16,182 nucleotides of DNA, taken from assembly GCA_050249455.1 (NCBI GenBank), contig JBFWQM010000110.1, positions 1-16,182 on the forward strand. Reading direction: 5' to 3'. Of the stretch, positions 1 through 6,854 are shown piece by piece (the stretch's first letter is position 1; every line of letters begins with the position of its first letter). Under the pieces are notes generated by a model that searched no databases, was not told the origin of the DNA, and saw only the letters and a program-made list of their open reading frames with translations. The position numbers and the translations under genes are program-made. This DNA is from JBFWQM01 sp050249455 (lineage in GTDB: Bacteria; Pseudomonadota; Alphaproteobacteria; MPNO01; VGEU01).

Positions 1-1017
1 GCGATCACCGACATCATGGTCAACGGCGCCAACCAGGTCTATGTCGAGCGCGGCGGCAAGCTGGAGGTCACCGGCGTGCGCTTCCGCGACGACGCGCACG
101 TCATGAACATCGCGACCCGCATCGTCACCTTCATCGGCCGGCGGGTCGATGAATCGACGCCGCTGGTCGATGCCCGTCTCGCCGACGGCAGCCGCGTCAA
201 CATCATCATCCCGCCGCTGGCGATCGACGGCCCGTCGATCTCGATCCGGAAATTCTCCAAGAAGTCGATCACCCTCGACGTCATGGCGCGCCAGCAGAAC
301 ATCTCGGCGCAGATGGCGACGCTGCTCAAGGTCGCCTCGCGGTCCCGGCTCAACATCCTGATCTCGGGCGGCACAGGGTCGGGCAAGACCACCCTGCTCA
401 ACGCCATGTCGCAGCTGATCGACCACGGCGAGCGGATCGTGACCATCGAGGACGCCGCGGAGCTTCAGCTCCAGCAGCCGCACGTCGTCCGCCTGGAGAC
501 CCGGCCGGCCAACCTGGAGGGCCACGGCGAGATCACCATGCGCGAACTCGTCAAGAATGCGCTGCGAATGCGCCCCGACCGCATCATCCTGGGCGAGGTG
601 CGCGGCAGCGAGGCGATCGACATGCTGCAGGCGATGAACACCGGCCACGAAGGGTCGATGTCCACCATCCACGCCAACCGGCCGCGCGAGGCGCTGACCC
701 GCCTGGAAAACATGGTGGGCATGGCCGGCATCAACCTGCCGAGCAAGGCCGTGCGCACCCAGATCTCGGACGCGATCGACATGATCGTCCAGATCAGCCG
801 CATGCGCGACGGCATCCGCCGCGTCACCAGCGTGACCGAGGTAGTCGGCATGGAAGGCGACGTAATCATCACGCAGGAGCTGTTCCACTACGATTTCGAG
901 GGTGAGGACAACGCCGGCCGCCTGAAGGGGAACTTCCGCTCGTCCGGCCTGCGGCCCCACTTCACGCCGAAGGCGGAATATTTCGGCCTGGAGCGGACCC
1001 TCCTCGACGCGATCTGA
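1..1017 (+). CDS. cpaF: Tad pilus secretion ATPase CpaF/TadA (5' partial)
   Basis: This is the hexameric ATPase that powers assembly of Flp/Tad pili at the inner membrane. The frame is open from base 1, so the N-terminus lies outside the window; the first visible ATG (16) is internal, because the preceding residues AITDI belong to the conserved family start of this domain. The 338 visible residues cover the end of the N-terminal domain (VDARLADGSRVN, then the PPLAIDGPSISIRKF stretch) and the whole RecA-like core. Walker A GGTGSGKT is at bases 367-390, the Asp-box TIEDAAELQL follows, Walker B is RIILGEVRG, and the His-box is GHEGSMSTIHA. It ends 8 nt before tadB, so the two are surely co-transcribed. 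The match to the CpaF family is strong over the full visible length. I see nothing broken. Confidence 0.96.
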   Translation, partial: AITDIMVNGANQVYVERGGKLEVTGVRFRDDAHVMNIATRIVTFIGRRVDESTPLVDARLADGSRVNIIIPPLAIDGPSISIRKFSKKSITLDVMARQQNISAQMATLLKVASRSRLNILISGGTGSGKTTLLNAMSQLIDHGERIVTIEDAAELQLQQPHVVRLETRPANLEGHGEITMRELVKNALRMRPDRIILGEVRGSEAIDMLQAMNTGHEGSMSTIHANRPREALTRLENMVGMAGINLPSKAVRTQISDAIDMIVQISRMRDGIRRVTSVTEVVGMEGDVIITQELFHYDFEGEDNAGRLKGNFRSSGLRPHFTPKAEYFGLERTLLDAI

Positions 1018-1025
1018 GCGCGGCG

Positions 1026-2012
1026 ATGGACCCCACGCTCCTCCCTGTCGTCGCCGTCGGGCTCGCGGCCACCGTGGTGGTGCTGCTGCTCCTCTCGGCG
1101 TTCGGCAACACAACGCGACGGCGCATCGTCACGCGCATCCAGACGGTGCAGGAACGCCACAACTACGCGGCCCAGGCGGCGGCCGCGGCGCCCAGCCTGC
1201 GCCGGCGCAGCCGCGACAGCTCGTTCAAGCACTTCGACACCTTCATCAAGAGGTTCCTTCCCCGCCCGGAGGTGCTGCGCCAGCGCCTGATGCGGACCGG
1301 CAAGAACATCTCGATCGGCGAGTACGTGCTGGCTTGCCTCGCGCTGGGCGCCATCGTCAGCTACCTGCGCGGCTTCGTCCTGCCGCTGCCCACGCTGCCG
1401 GCAACCTTCGTCGGCATCATCGTCGGCGTCGGCCTGCCTCACCTCTACGTCAGCCTGATGATCAAGAAGCGGATCAAGGCGTTCCTCGCGGTGTTCCCCG
1501 ACGCGATCGAGCTGATCATCCGCGGCGTCCGTTCCGGCCTGCCGGTGCCGGAATCGATCCGTACCGTCGCCTCGGAGCTGCCCGGCCCGGTCGGCCAGGA
1601 GTTCCGCACCGTCGCCGACAAGCTCAAGCTCGGCCAACCCCTGGAGCAGGCGCTGCTCGACGCCGCGCACCGCATCGGCACGCCTGAGTTCAAGTTCTTC
1701 GTGATCTCGATCTCGGTGCAGCGCGAGACGGGCGGCAACCTTGCCGAGACGCTGGAGAACCTCGCCGACCTCCTGCGCAAGCGGCGCCAGATGGTGCTCA
1801 AGATCAAGGCGATGTCGTCGGAAGCCCGCGCCAGCGCCATGATCCTGGGTTCGCTGCCGTTCATCATGTTCACGATCATGTACCTGCTGAACAAGGGCTA
1901 CATCATGACCCTGTTCAACGATCCGCGCGGCGTGATGATGGTGATCATCGGGCTAACCAGCATGGCCCTGGGCGTCGCCGTCATGGCGAAGATGGTGAAG
2001 TTCGAGATATGA
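1026..2012 (+). CDS. tadB: Tad pilus inner-membrane protein TadB
   Basis: This 328-residue protein of the type II secretion F (T2SSF) family would form the inner-membrane platform of the Tad pilus with TadC and couple to the CpaF ATPase. A first membrane segment lies at residues 5-25. A basic cytoplasmic stretch follows, then a hydrophobic pair around residues 98-148. The T2SSF domain comes next, recognisable by FPDAIELIIRGVRSGLPVPE and by SVQRETGGNLAETLENLADLLRKR. Two C-terminal membrane segments run up to about residue 325. The ATG start lies 8 nt after the cpaF stop with only a weak ribosome site, which fits translational coupling. Its stop overlaps the tadC start in an ATGA. Length and domain order are normal for TadB. 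Confidence 0.95.
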   Translation: MDPTLLPVVAVGLAATVVVLLLLSAFGNTTRRRIVTRIQTVQERHNYAAQAAAAAPSLRRRSRDSSFKHFDTFIKRFLPRPEVLRQRLMRTGKNISIGEYVLACLALGAIVSYLRGFVLPLPTLPATFVGIIVGVGLPHLYVSLMIKKRIKAFLAVFPDAIELIIRGVRSGLPVPESIRTVASELPGPVGQEFRTVADKLKLGQPLEQALLDAAHRIGTPEFKFFVISISVQRETGGNLAETLENLADLLRKRRQMVLKIKAMSSEARASAMILGSLPFIMFTIMYLLNKGYIMTLFNDPRGVMMVIIGLTSMALGVAVMAKMVKFEI

Positions 2013-2986
2013 ACGAGACCGCCCAGCTCTTCCAGCTGCAGAACCTGAGCGCGGACGTCGTCGTCGCGATCGCCGGCTTCGCGGCCTTCGTCACGGTTAT
2101 GCTGGTCTACCGCGCACTCTTGATCCGCGACCCGCTGGCGGCGCGAATGAAGGGCCTGCAGGCGCGGCGCGACGCGCTGCGCGTGCGCGCCCTGGCGCCG
2201 CGGCGGCGCGATCGCCGCGCCATCAGCATGGGCACCATCCGCACGATCGTGCGCAAGCTCAACCTGCTGCGCACCAGCCAGGCCAGGAAGGCCGGCCTGC
2301 GGCTCACCCAGGCCGGCTGGCGCTCCAAGGACGCGCTGTCGATCTACTTCTTCTGCAAGCTCTGCATGCCCTTCGTCTTCGGCGCGCTGGTGCTGGGCTG
2401 GATAGCGGTCGGCGGCTTGGCCAAGATGTCGGAGATGATGCGCTACCTCATCGCGATGAGCGCGGTCGTTGCCGGCGCCTATGCGCCCGACGTCTTCGTC
2501 AAGAACGCCATCACCAAGCGGCGCCAGAAGATCCTCAAGGGGCTGCCCGACGGGCTCGACCTGATGGTGATCTGCGCCGAGGCGGGCCAGAGCCTGGACG
2601 CCGCGCTCAACCGCGTCGCGCGCGAGATCGCCATCTCGGCGCCCGAGCTTGCGGAAGAGCTGAGCCTGACCGCGATCGAGCTGGGGCTGATGCCGGACCG
2701 GCGCGAGGCGCTCGACAACCTGAACAAGCGTACCGACATGCCCGAGCTGCGCGGCGTGGTGAACGCGCTGCTGCAGACCGAGCGCTACGGCACGCCGCTT
2801 GCCCAGTCGCTGCGGGTGCTGGCGGCCGAGTACCGCCACAACCGGCTGATGCGCGCCGAGGAGAAGGCGGCGCGGCTGCCGGCGATCCTGACGGTGCCGA
2901 TGATCATCTTCATCCTGCCGGCCCTGTTCATCGTGCTGATCGGGCCGGCGATCGTCAGGACCATCGACATGCTGTCGAAGTTCTGA
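2009..2986 (+). CDS. tadC: Tad pilus inner-membrane protein TadC
   Basis: This second T2SSF-family platform protein has 325 residues and is the usual partner of TadB in the Tad machine. Its start ATG overlaps the tadB stop by 4 nt (ATGA at 2009-2012), so translation is coupled. Membrane segments are visible near residues 15-38, 112-134, 145-165 and 290-318. Between the last two is the T2SSF domain with the motif GLPDGLDLMVICAEAGQSLD, then TDMPELRGVVNALLQTERYGTPLAQSLRVLA, which is very characteristic of TadC. The C-terminal hydrophobic stretch PAILTVPMIIFILPALFIVL is also typical. It is the last gene of the cpaF-tadB-tadC operon; the next gene, tadD, lies on the opposite strand and converges on it. 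Confidence 0.95.
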   Translation: MNETAQLFQLQNLSADVVVAIAGFAAFVTVMLVYRALLIRDPLAARMKGLQARRDALRVRALAPRRRDRRAISMGTIRTIVRKLNLLRTSQARKAGLRLTQAGWRSKDALSIYFFCKLCMPFVFGALVLGWIAVGGLAKMSEMMRYLIAMSAVVAGAYAPDVFVKNAITKRRQKILKGLPDGLDLMVICAEAGQSLDAALNRVAREIAISAPELAEELSLTAIELGLMPDRREALDNLNKRTDMPELRGVVNALLQTERYGTPLAQSLRVLAAEYRHNRLMRAEEKAARLPAILTVPMIIFILPALFIVLIGPAIVRTIDMLSKF

Positions 2987-3019
2987 GGGAAGGGCGTCGT
3001 GCGGAAGAGTGGCGTACGG

Positions 3020-3041
3020 GAAGCGCGCGTCTCAGCGCTTC
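3020..3041. terminator. Hairpin between convergent tadC and tadD
   Basis: A perfect 7-bp stem GAAGCGC (3020-3026) / GCGCTTC (3035-3041) with an 8-nt loop lies in the 45-bp tail-to-tail region. The tadD stop codon (3032-3034) sits in its loop. It could slow RNA polymerase in both directions, but neither side carries a T-tract, so an intrinsic terminator is only a guess. Confidence 0.35.
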
Positions 3042-3910
3042 TGCATCTGGGCCAGATCGACCTGGCCGCCGCCGGCGTGGTAGGCGCCGATCGCCTTCAT
3101 GACCGCCTTGGGGTCGTCCATGCTGCGAAGCATGCGGTAGAACGCGACGTTGCTGCGCACCGCCTGCTCGTCGAGGTCCATGCGGGCGACCTGCATGGCC
3201 TGCTCGGTCTCGCCGGCCAGCCCGTAAGCCAGCGCCAGGTTGAGACGCTGGCGCGCGTTGGCGCCCGGCATCTCGGCGACCTGGCGAAGGATGGCGATGC
3301 CCTCGCGGAAGTCGCCGGACAGGACCAGCGACAGGCCGAGGTTGTTGCGGAGCGCGAAGTTGCCCGGCTCCGTGTTGAGGCCGGTCCGGTAGCAGGCCTG
3401 GGCCGACTTGTGCTCGCCGAGCATGTCGTGCGCGAGGCCCAGCGCGTTGTGCGTGCGGGCGTCGCCGGCGCGGTCCAGGACCACCTCGAGGTGGGTGATC
3501 GCCTGGCGCGGCTGGTCGAGGGCCAGCAGCGCGCCGCCCATGCCGCGCAGCGCCTCGATGTCGTTGGGATCGATGGCGAGCGCCGCGCGATAGGCGACCA
3601 CCGCCTCGTCGTTGGCGCCCAGCATCGCGAAGGCGCGCCCGAGGCCCAGCAGCGGCGCGAGCGCGCTCGGCTGCAGGTCGTGGGCGCGGCGATAGAGGCC
3701 GGCCGCGGTCGCCGCGTCGCCGGCCGCCAGGGTGGATGCGGCAATGCGCATGATCGCTGCAGACTTGGCCTCCGAGTCGCCCGACTCGGTGACGCCGGTG
3801 CGCACGTTGCCGACCGTGCGGTCGGTGGCGCAGGCCCCCAAGGTCAACGCAAGCGCCGCCGCTGCAGTGCCCGACTTCAATGCGCGCAGATAGGTCATTC
3901 GGCTGGACAT
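3032..3910 (-). CDS. tadD: TPR lipoprotein, TadD-type pilus assembly protein
   Basis: This is a predicted lipoprotein of about 292 residues made of tetratricopeptide repeats. TadD-type TPR lipoproteins are thought to help place the outer-membrane secretin of the Tad machine. A signal peptide ends in a lipobox-like LGAC with Cys27. From about residue 55 there are some five TPR units, for example GRAFAMLGANDEAVVAYRAA and GLAHDMLGEHKSAQACYRTG. I chose the ATG at 3910 because GGGGTGAT, which matches the 16S rRNA tail well, lies 7 nt upstream; a GTG at 3922 in the same frame falls inside that ribosome site. It runs opposite to the tad genes on both sides, diverging from the pseudopilin pair and converging on tadC. 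The TPR and lipoprotein assignment is firm. The TadD role rests on context. Confidence 0.86.
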   Translation of the reverse strand: MSSRMTYLRALKSGTAAAALALTLGACATDRTVGNVRTGVTESGDSEAKSAAIMRIAASTLAAGDAATAAGLYRRAHDLQPSALAPLLGLGRAFAMLGANDEAVVAYRAALAIDPNDIEALRGMGGALLALDQPRQAITHLEVVLDRAGDARTHNALGLAHDMLGEHKSAQACYRTGLNTEPGNFALRNNLGLSLVLSGDFREGIAILRQVAEMPGANARQRLNLALAYGLAGETEQAMQVARMDLDEQAVRSNVAFYRMLRSMDDPKAVMKAIGAYHAGGGQVDLAQMQKR

Positions 3911-3971
3911 TTGGTAAATCACCCCGGTTCAGCCGGATACTCGCCCGCCTTGCTTACCAAAGGGTAAACCG
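3911..3971. promoter_or_regulatory. Divergent tadD / tadE control region with inverted repeats
   Basis: These 61 bp must hold the promoters of both tadD (leftward) and the pseudopilin genes (rightward). TTGGTAA (3911-3917) is repeated in inverted form as TTACCAA (3954-3960). The second copy also forms a tight inverted repeat, TTACC (3954-3958) with GGTAA (3963-3967). The right-hand repeat overlaps the AAAGGG ribosome site (3959-3964) of the pseudopilin gene. I find no convincing -35/-10 pair; GATACT at 3936-3941 is the best -10-like box for the + strand. The repeats look like an operator, but the regulator is unknown. Confidence 0.45.
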
Positions 3972-4568
3972 ATGGCGTCGACCACGGCAAAGCGTCCATT
4001 CTGGCGGCGGCTGCGATCGTGCGAAGCCGGCACCGCGGCGATCGAGTTCGGCATGGCGGCAACCGTGCTGTTCCTGACGCTGTCGGCCATCATCGAGCTG
4101 TCGATGGTGATGTTCATGCAGTCGCTGGTCGAAGGCGGACTGCGCGAGGCCTCGCGCTACGGCATCACCGGCGACGTCCCTCAGGGCATGACGCGCGAGG
4201 ATCGCATTGCCGAGATCGTCCAGGACAACCTGATGGGCCTGATCCCGATGAACAAGGTCACCATCACCTACAAGACCTACCCGTCGTTCGGCGACGTCGG
4301 CCAACACGAGCCGTTCATCGACGCGCCGCCGCTCAACGGCAAGTACGACGCCGGCGAGACCTACACCGACATCAACGGCAACGGCCAGTGGGATGCCGAC
4401 ATGGGTTCGTCGGGCCTGGGCGATGCCGGCGCCGTCGTCCTCTACACCATCTCGGCCGACTGGGCGCTGATCACCCCGATGGTCGCCCCGCTGTTCGGCC
4501 ATGACGGCAAGGTGACGATCAAGGCCAGCCTCGCCGTTCGCAACGAGCCCTATCCGGAGATGCCGTGA
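3972..4568 (+). CDS. TadE-type pseudopilin with Ca-binding-like loop
   Basis: This 198-residue pseudopilin-like protein of the Tad system resembles TadE, a minor pilin-like component. After a short basic leader comes a type IV prepilin-like site, AGTAAIEF, with the glutamate at +5 after Gly20 (Glu25). A hydrophobic helix follows to about residue 50. The exported C-terminal part carries an acidic loop at residues 133-141, DINGNGQWD, spaced like an EF-hand or dockerin calcium site. It is preceded by a degenerate copy, NGKYDAGE, at 122-129. The ATG at 3972 has AAAGGG 7 nt upstream. Its TGA stop overlaps the next gene. TadE and TadF proteins are short and diverge quickly, so the exact paralogue name is left open. 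Confidence 0.88.
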   Translation: MASTTAKRPFWRRLRSCEAGTAAIEFGMAATVLFLTLSAIIELSMVMFMQSLVEGGLREASRYGITGDVPQGMTREDRIAEIVQDNLMGLIPMNKVTITYKTYPSFGDVGQHEPFIDAPPLNGKYDAGETYTDINGNGQWDADMGSSGLGDAGAVVLYTISADWALITPMVAPLFGHDGKVTIKASLAVRNEPYPEMP

Positions 4569-5131
4569 TGATGCGACTCGTCCGCCGCCTGCGCCGGCTG
4601 CGTCGCGATGACGCCGGTGCGATCTTCGTCGAGATGGCGTTCATCCTGCCGGTCCTGATCCTCATGCTGACAGGCGGGGCGGAGGTCGCGCGCTACGTGC
4701 TGCTCAACCAGCGCCTCGACCGCGTCGCCTCGACCATGGCCGACCTCGTGTCGCAGTCCGACGACACGCTGACCGCGGCGCAGGTCGACGATCTGTTCGA
4801 CGCCGTAGAGGAAGTCGCCAAGCCGTTCACCCTGGCGGCCACCGGCCGGGTGATCCTTTCATCGGTCACCGGGCAGAGCGGCGGCACCTCCCTGGTCAAC
4901 TGGCAACGCACAACCGGCTCGCTCACCGGCGCCGCCAGCAAGGTCGGCAGCCCCAACAACACGGCCACGTTGCCGACGGGCTTTGCCTTGGTCGACGGCG
5001 ACACGGCGATCATCGCCGAGGTCTATTTCGACTATACGCCGCTGATTTTCGGCGGCGTCATGGCGGACCGGCGCGTCTACCATTCCGCGTTCTATCGGCC
5101 GCGCTTCGGGGCGTTGTCGCAGCTCAACTAG
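4568..5131 (+). CDS. Second TadE/TadF-type pseudopilin
   Basis: This 187-residue protein has a strongly basic N-terminus (residues 1-13), a prepilin-like site DDAGAIFVEMAF with Glu22 at the expected +5 position after Gly17, and a hydrophobic helix to about residue 37. A roughly 140-residue exported domain follows, without cysteines. It would be processed like prepilins and act in the Tad pilus base or shaft beside the preceding gene. I chose the ATG at 4568, whose first base is the last base of the upstream stop (TGATG); GGAG at 4556-4559 is 8 nt upstream. GTG at 4565 or ATG at 4571 would change the length by one residue. It is the last gene of the locus in view. A hairpin lies 35 nt after the stop. 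Confidence 0.87.
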   Translation: MMRLVRRLRRLRRDDAGAIFVEMAFILPVLILMLTGGAEVARYVLLNQRLDRVASTMADLVSQSDDTLTAAQVDDLFDAVEEVAKPFTLAATGRVILSSVTGQSGGTSLVNWQRTTGSLTGAASKVGSPNNTATLPTGFALVDGDTAIIAEVYFDYTPLIFGGVMADRRVYHSAFYRPRFGALSQLN

Positions 5132-5165
5132 ACTGCCTTCGCCGCCCGACACCGGGGTCCGCAAA

Positions 5166-5192
5166 CGACCGGGGTTGCACCCGCCCCGGTCG
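5166..5192 (+). terminator. Hairpin after the pseudopilin operon
   Basis: A perfect 9-bp stem CGACCGGGG (5166-5174) / CCCCGGTCG (5184-5192) with a 9-nt loop begins 35 nt after the pseudopilin stop. There is no T-run after it, so it may be a terminator that works without a U-tract or simply a stable 3' end. Its position between two unrelated transcription units supports a boundary role. Confidence 0.4.
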
Positions 5193-5203
5193 GACCCTAA
5201 CTT
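5175..5203 (+). promoter_or_regulatory. Weak candidate promoter for egtD
   Basis: TTGCAC (5175-5180) and TAACTT (5198-5203) are 17 bp apart, the right spacing for a housekeeping promoter, but each matches only three of six consensus positions. Transcription would start near 5210 and give a leader of about 100 nt that includes the palindrome and hairpin described below. Confidence 0.22.
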
Positions 5204-5221
5204 CAGGACAAGAACAGAGCG

Positions 5222-5294
5222 CCTGGCGCCAGGGGATCGGGGCACGACCGCGAGCAAGCGGGGGGCAGCCTCTGTGCTCGCGCCAACGGTCGTG
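5222..5294 (+). promoter_or_regulatory. Structured leader upstream of egtD
   Basis: A 12-bp perfect palindrome CCTGGCGCCAGG (5222-5233) is followed by a long interrupted stem. CACGACCG (5243-5250) pairs with CGGTCGTG (5287-5294), and CGAGCA (5251-5256) continues the stem with TGCTCG (5275-5280), leaving six bases (CGCCAA, 5281-5286) bulged on the right side. The last stem base is also the first base of the egtD ribosome site GAGGGAG (5294-5300), so the fold could affect translation. The pairing is read directly from the sequence; the regulatory role is inference. Confidence 0.4.
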
Positions 5295-5306
5295 AGGGAG
5301 ATATCC

Positions 5307-6287
5307 GTGTCGGGCCAGCCGTTTGCGCCGCTCGCGGCGTTCCGCGACTTCGAGCCCGAAGTCGCCGATTTCGAATCCGCGGTACTGGAGGGACTGTCCC
5401 AGCCCCGCAAGTCCATCCCGTGCAAGTTCTTCTACGACCCGCGCGGATCGCGTCTGTTCGACGAGATCTGCGGGCTGGAGGAATATTATCCCACCCGGAC
5501 GGAACTTGCCCTGCTGCAGCGCCGCCGCCCCGATGTCGCCCGGCTTGCCGGGCCCGGCGTGCAGGTGGTGGAGTTCGGCAGCGGCGCCAGCACGAAGGCG
5601 CGCCTCCTCCTCGGCGCGCTCGAACGCCCCGCCGCCTATGCCGCCGTGGAGATCTCGCGCGAGCATCTGCTGGCGGCGACGATGACCCTGGCGCGCGAAT
5701 TTCCCAAGGTCGAGATCATCGCGGTCTGCGCCGACTACACGAAGCCGTTCACGGTTCCGCGGCCGCAACGCAGCCCGGACGCCCCGCGTCTCGGCTTCTT
5801 TCCCGGCTCGACGATCGGCAATTTCGACCCCGAGGACGCACAGGCGTTCCTGGCGGGCGCGGCGGAGCTCCTGGGCTCGGGCAGCGGACTCCTGATCGGC
5901 GTGGACCTGAAGAAGGATCCCGCCATCCTGCACGCGGCCTACAACGACGCCCGCGGCGTGACCGCGGCGTTCAACCTCAATCTCCTGGCGCGGATCAATC
6001 GCGAGCTTGGCGGCACCTTCGATCTGCGCCGCTTCGCGCACGAGGCGTTCTACAACGCTGAGCCGGGGCGCATCGAAATGCACTTGCGCTCGCGCATCGA
6101 CCAGGAGGTCAAGGTGCGCGGCCGCCGCTTCGCTTTCCGCGCCGGCGAGACCATCCATACCGAGAATTCCTACAAATACGGCATCGGCGAATTCCATTCC
6201 CTCGCCGCGGCGGCCGGCTTCCGGCCGGTCGAGACCTGGACCGACGAGCGGGGGCTTTTCAGCTTGCACTTCCTTCGCGTCACGTGA
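5307..6287 (+). CDS. egtD: L-histidine Nalpha-methyltransferase EgtD (ergothioneine synthesis)
   Basis: This SAM-dependent enzyme trimethylates histidine to hercynine, the first step to ergothioneine. I chose GTG 5307 because GAGGGAG lies 6 nt upstream and the resulting 326 residues match mycobacterial EgtD (about 320). Earlier in-frame starts back to 5175 would run through the hairpin region. Family landmarks are all present: KFFYDPRGSRLFDEI (40-54) and EEYYPTR (58-64), the SAM loop EFGSGAS (89-95), FPGSTIGN (165-172), DLKKD (200-204), AYNDARGVTAAFN (211-223) and TENSYK (285-290). Asn172, Tyr212, Glu286 and Ser288 sit where the known histidine-binding residues lie. The partner egtB, often adjacent, is not in the window. 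A DsbA-like gene follows 45 bp downstream, so the two may be co-transcribed. Confidence 0.94.
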   Translation: MSGQPFAPLAAFRDFEPEVADFESAVLEGLSQPRKSIPCKFFYDPRGSRLFDEICGLEEYYPTRTELALLQRRRPDVARLAGPGVQVVEFGSGASTKARLLLGALERPAAYAAVEISREHLLAATMTLAREFPKVEIIAVCADYTKPFTVPRPQRSPDAPRLGFFPGSTIGNFDPEDAQAFLAGAAELLGSGSGLLIGVDLKKDPAILHAAYNDARGVTAAFNLNLLARINRELGGTFDLRRFAHEAFYNAEPGRIEMHLRSRIDQEVKVRGRRFAFRAGETIHTENSYKYGIGEFHSLAAAAGFRPVETWTDERGLFSLHFLRVT

Positions 6288-6332
6288 CATCGTTGCCGCC
6301 CGGCCCGGCCGGCGGTAGCGAAGGCGGTCGCG

Positions 6333-6754
6333 ATGAGGATCGACGTCATCGTCGATACGATCTGTCCCTGGTGCTATATCGGCAAGCGGCGGCTTGACCG
6401 CGCGCTCCAGGCCCGGCCGCACATTGCCGTCGAGATCGGCTGGCGGCCGTTCCAGCTCAATCCGGACATGCCGCCGGAGGGCCGCGACCGCCGGCTCTAT
6501 CTGGCGCAGAAATTCGGCGGTCTCGATCGCGCCCGCCAGCGCAACGCCGCGATCGCGGAGGCCGGCGCGGCCGAGCACATCGATTTTCGCTTCAACCGCA
6601 TCGATCGAACCCCCAACACGATCAATTCGCACCGCCTGCTGCTGCTGGCCGGCCGCCACGGCGTGCAGACCGAGGCGCTCGATGCCGTCTTCCGCGGCTA
6701 CTTCACCGACGGTCTCGACATCGGGGATATCGACGTCCTCGCCGATCTCGCCGC
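6333..6754 (+). CDS. DsbA-family (FrnE-like) thiol oxidoreductase, 3' end lost in gap
   Basis: The first 140 residues of a thioredoxin-fold oxidoreductase of the FrnE / 2-hydroxychromene-2-carboxylate isomerase group are present; the rest is lost in the run of N. The active-site motif CPWC is at residues 11-14, right after the first strand, in the typical setting TICPWCYIGKRRLD. WRPFQLNPDMPPEG and NTINSHRLLLLAG are further family marks. There is no signal peptide, so it is probably cytoplasmic, as FrnE proteins are. Full-length relatives have about 210-220 residues. The start ATG has a weak AAGG 8 nt upstream. It follows egtD by 45 bp on the same strand. An open frame continues across the N run only because 100 N happen to keep phase; the sequence beyond belongs to a different protein. 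Confidence 0.9.
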
Positions 6755-6854
6755 NNNNNNNNNNNNNNNNNNNNNNNNNNNNNNNNNNNNNNNNNNNNNN
6801 NNNNNNNNNNNNNNNNNNNNNNNNNNNNNNNNNNNNNNNNNNNNNNNNNNNNNN
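6755..6854. other. Assembly gap, exactly 100 N
   Basis: A run of exactly 100 undetermined bases is the usual placeholder for a scaffold gap of unknown size. The left flank is inside a DsbA-like gene and the right flank is inside a galE-like gene. At least the last third of the first gene and the first half of the second are missing, so the true gap is larger than 100 bp if the join is correct. Confidence 0.98.

Noticed and set aside
2999..3967. A 322-codon open frame on the + strand opposite tadD
   Set aside because: The - strand frame has a lipoprotein signal and TPR motifs with a good ribosome site; the + strand frame has none.
3911..3971. CtrA binding site
   Set aside because: The GGTAAA elements do not fit TTAA-N7-TTAA; calling it CtrA would be forced.
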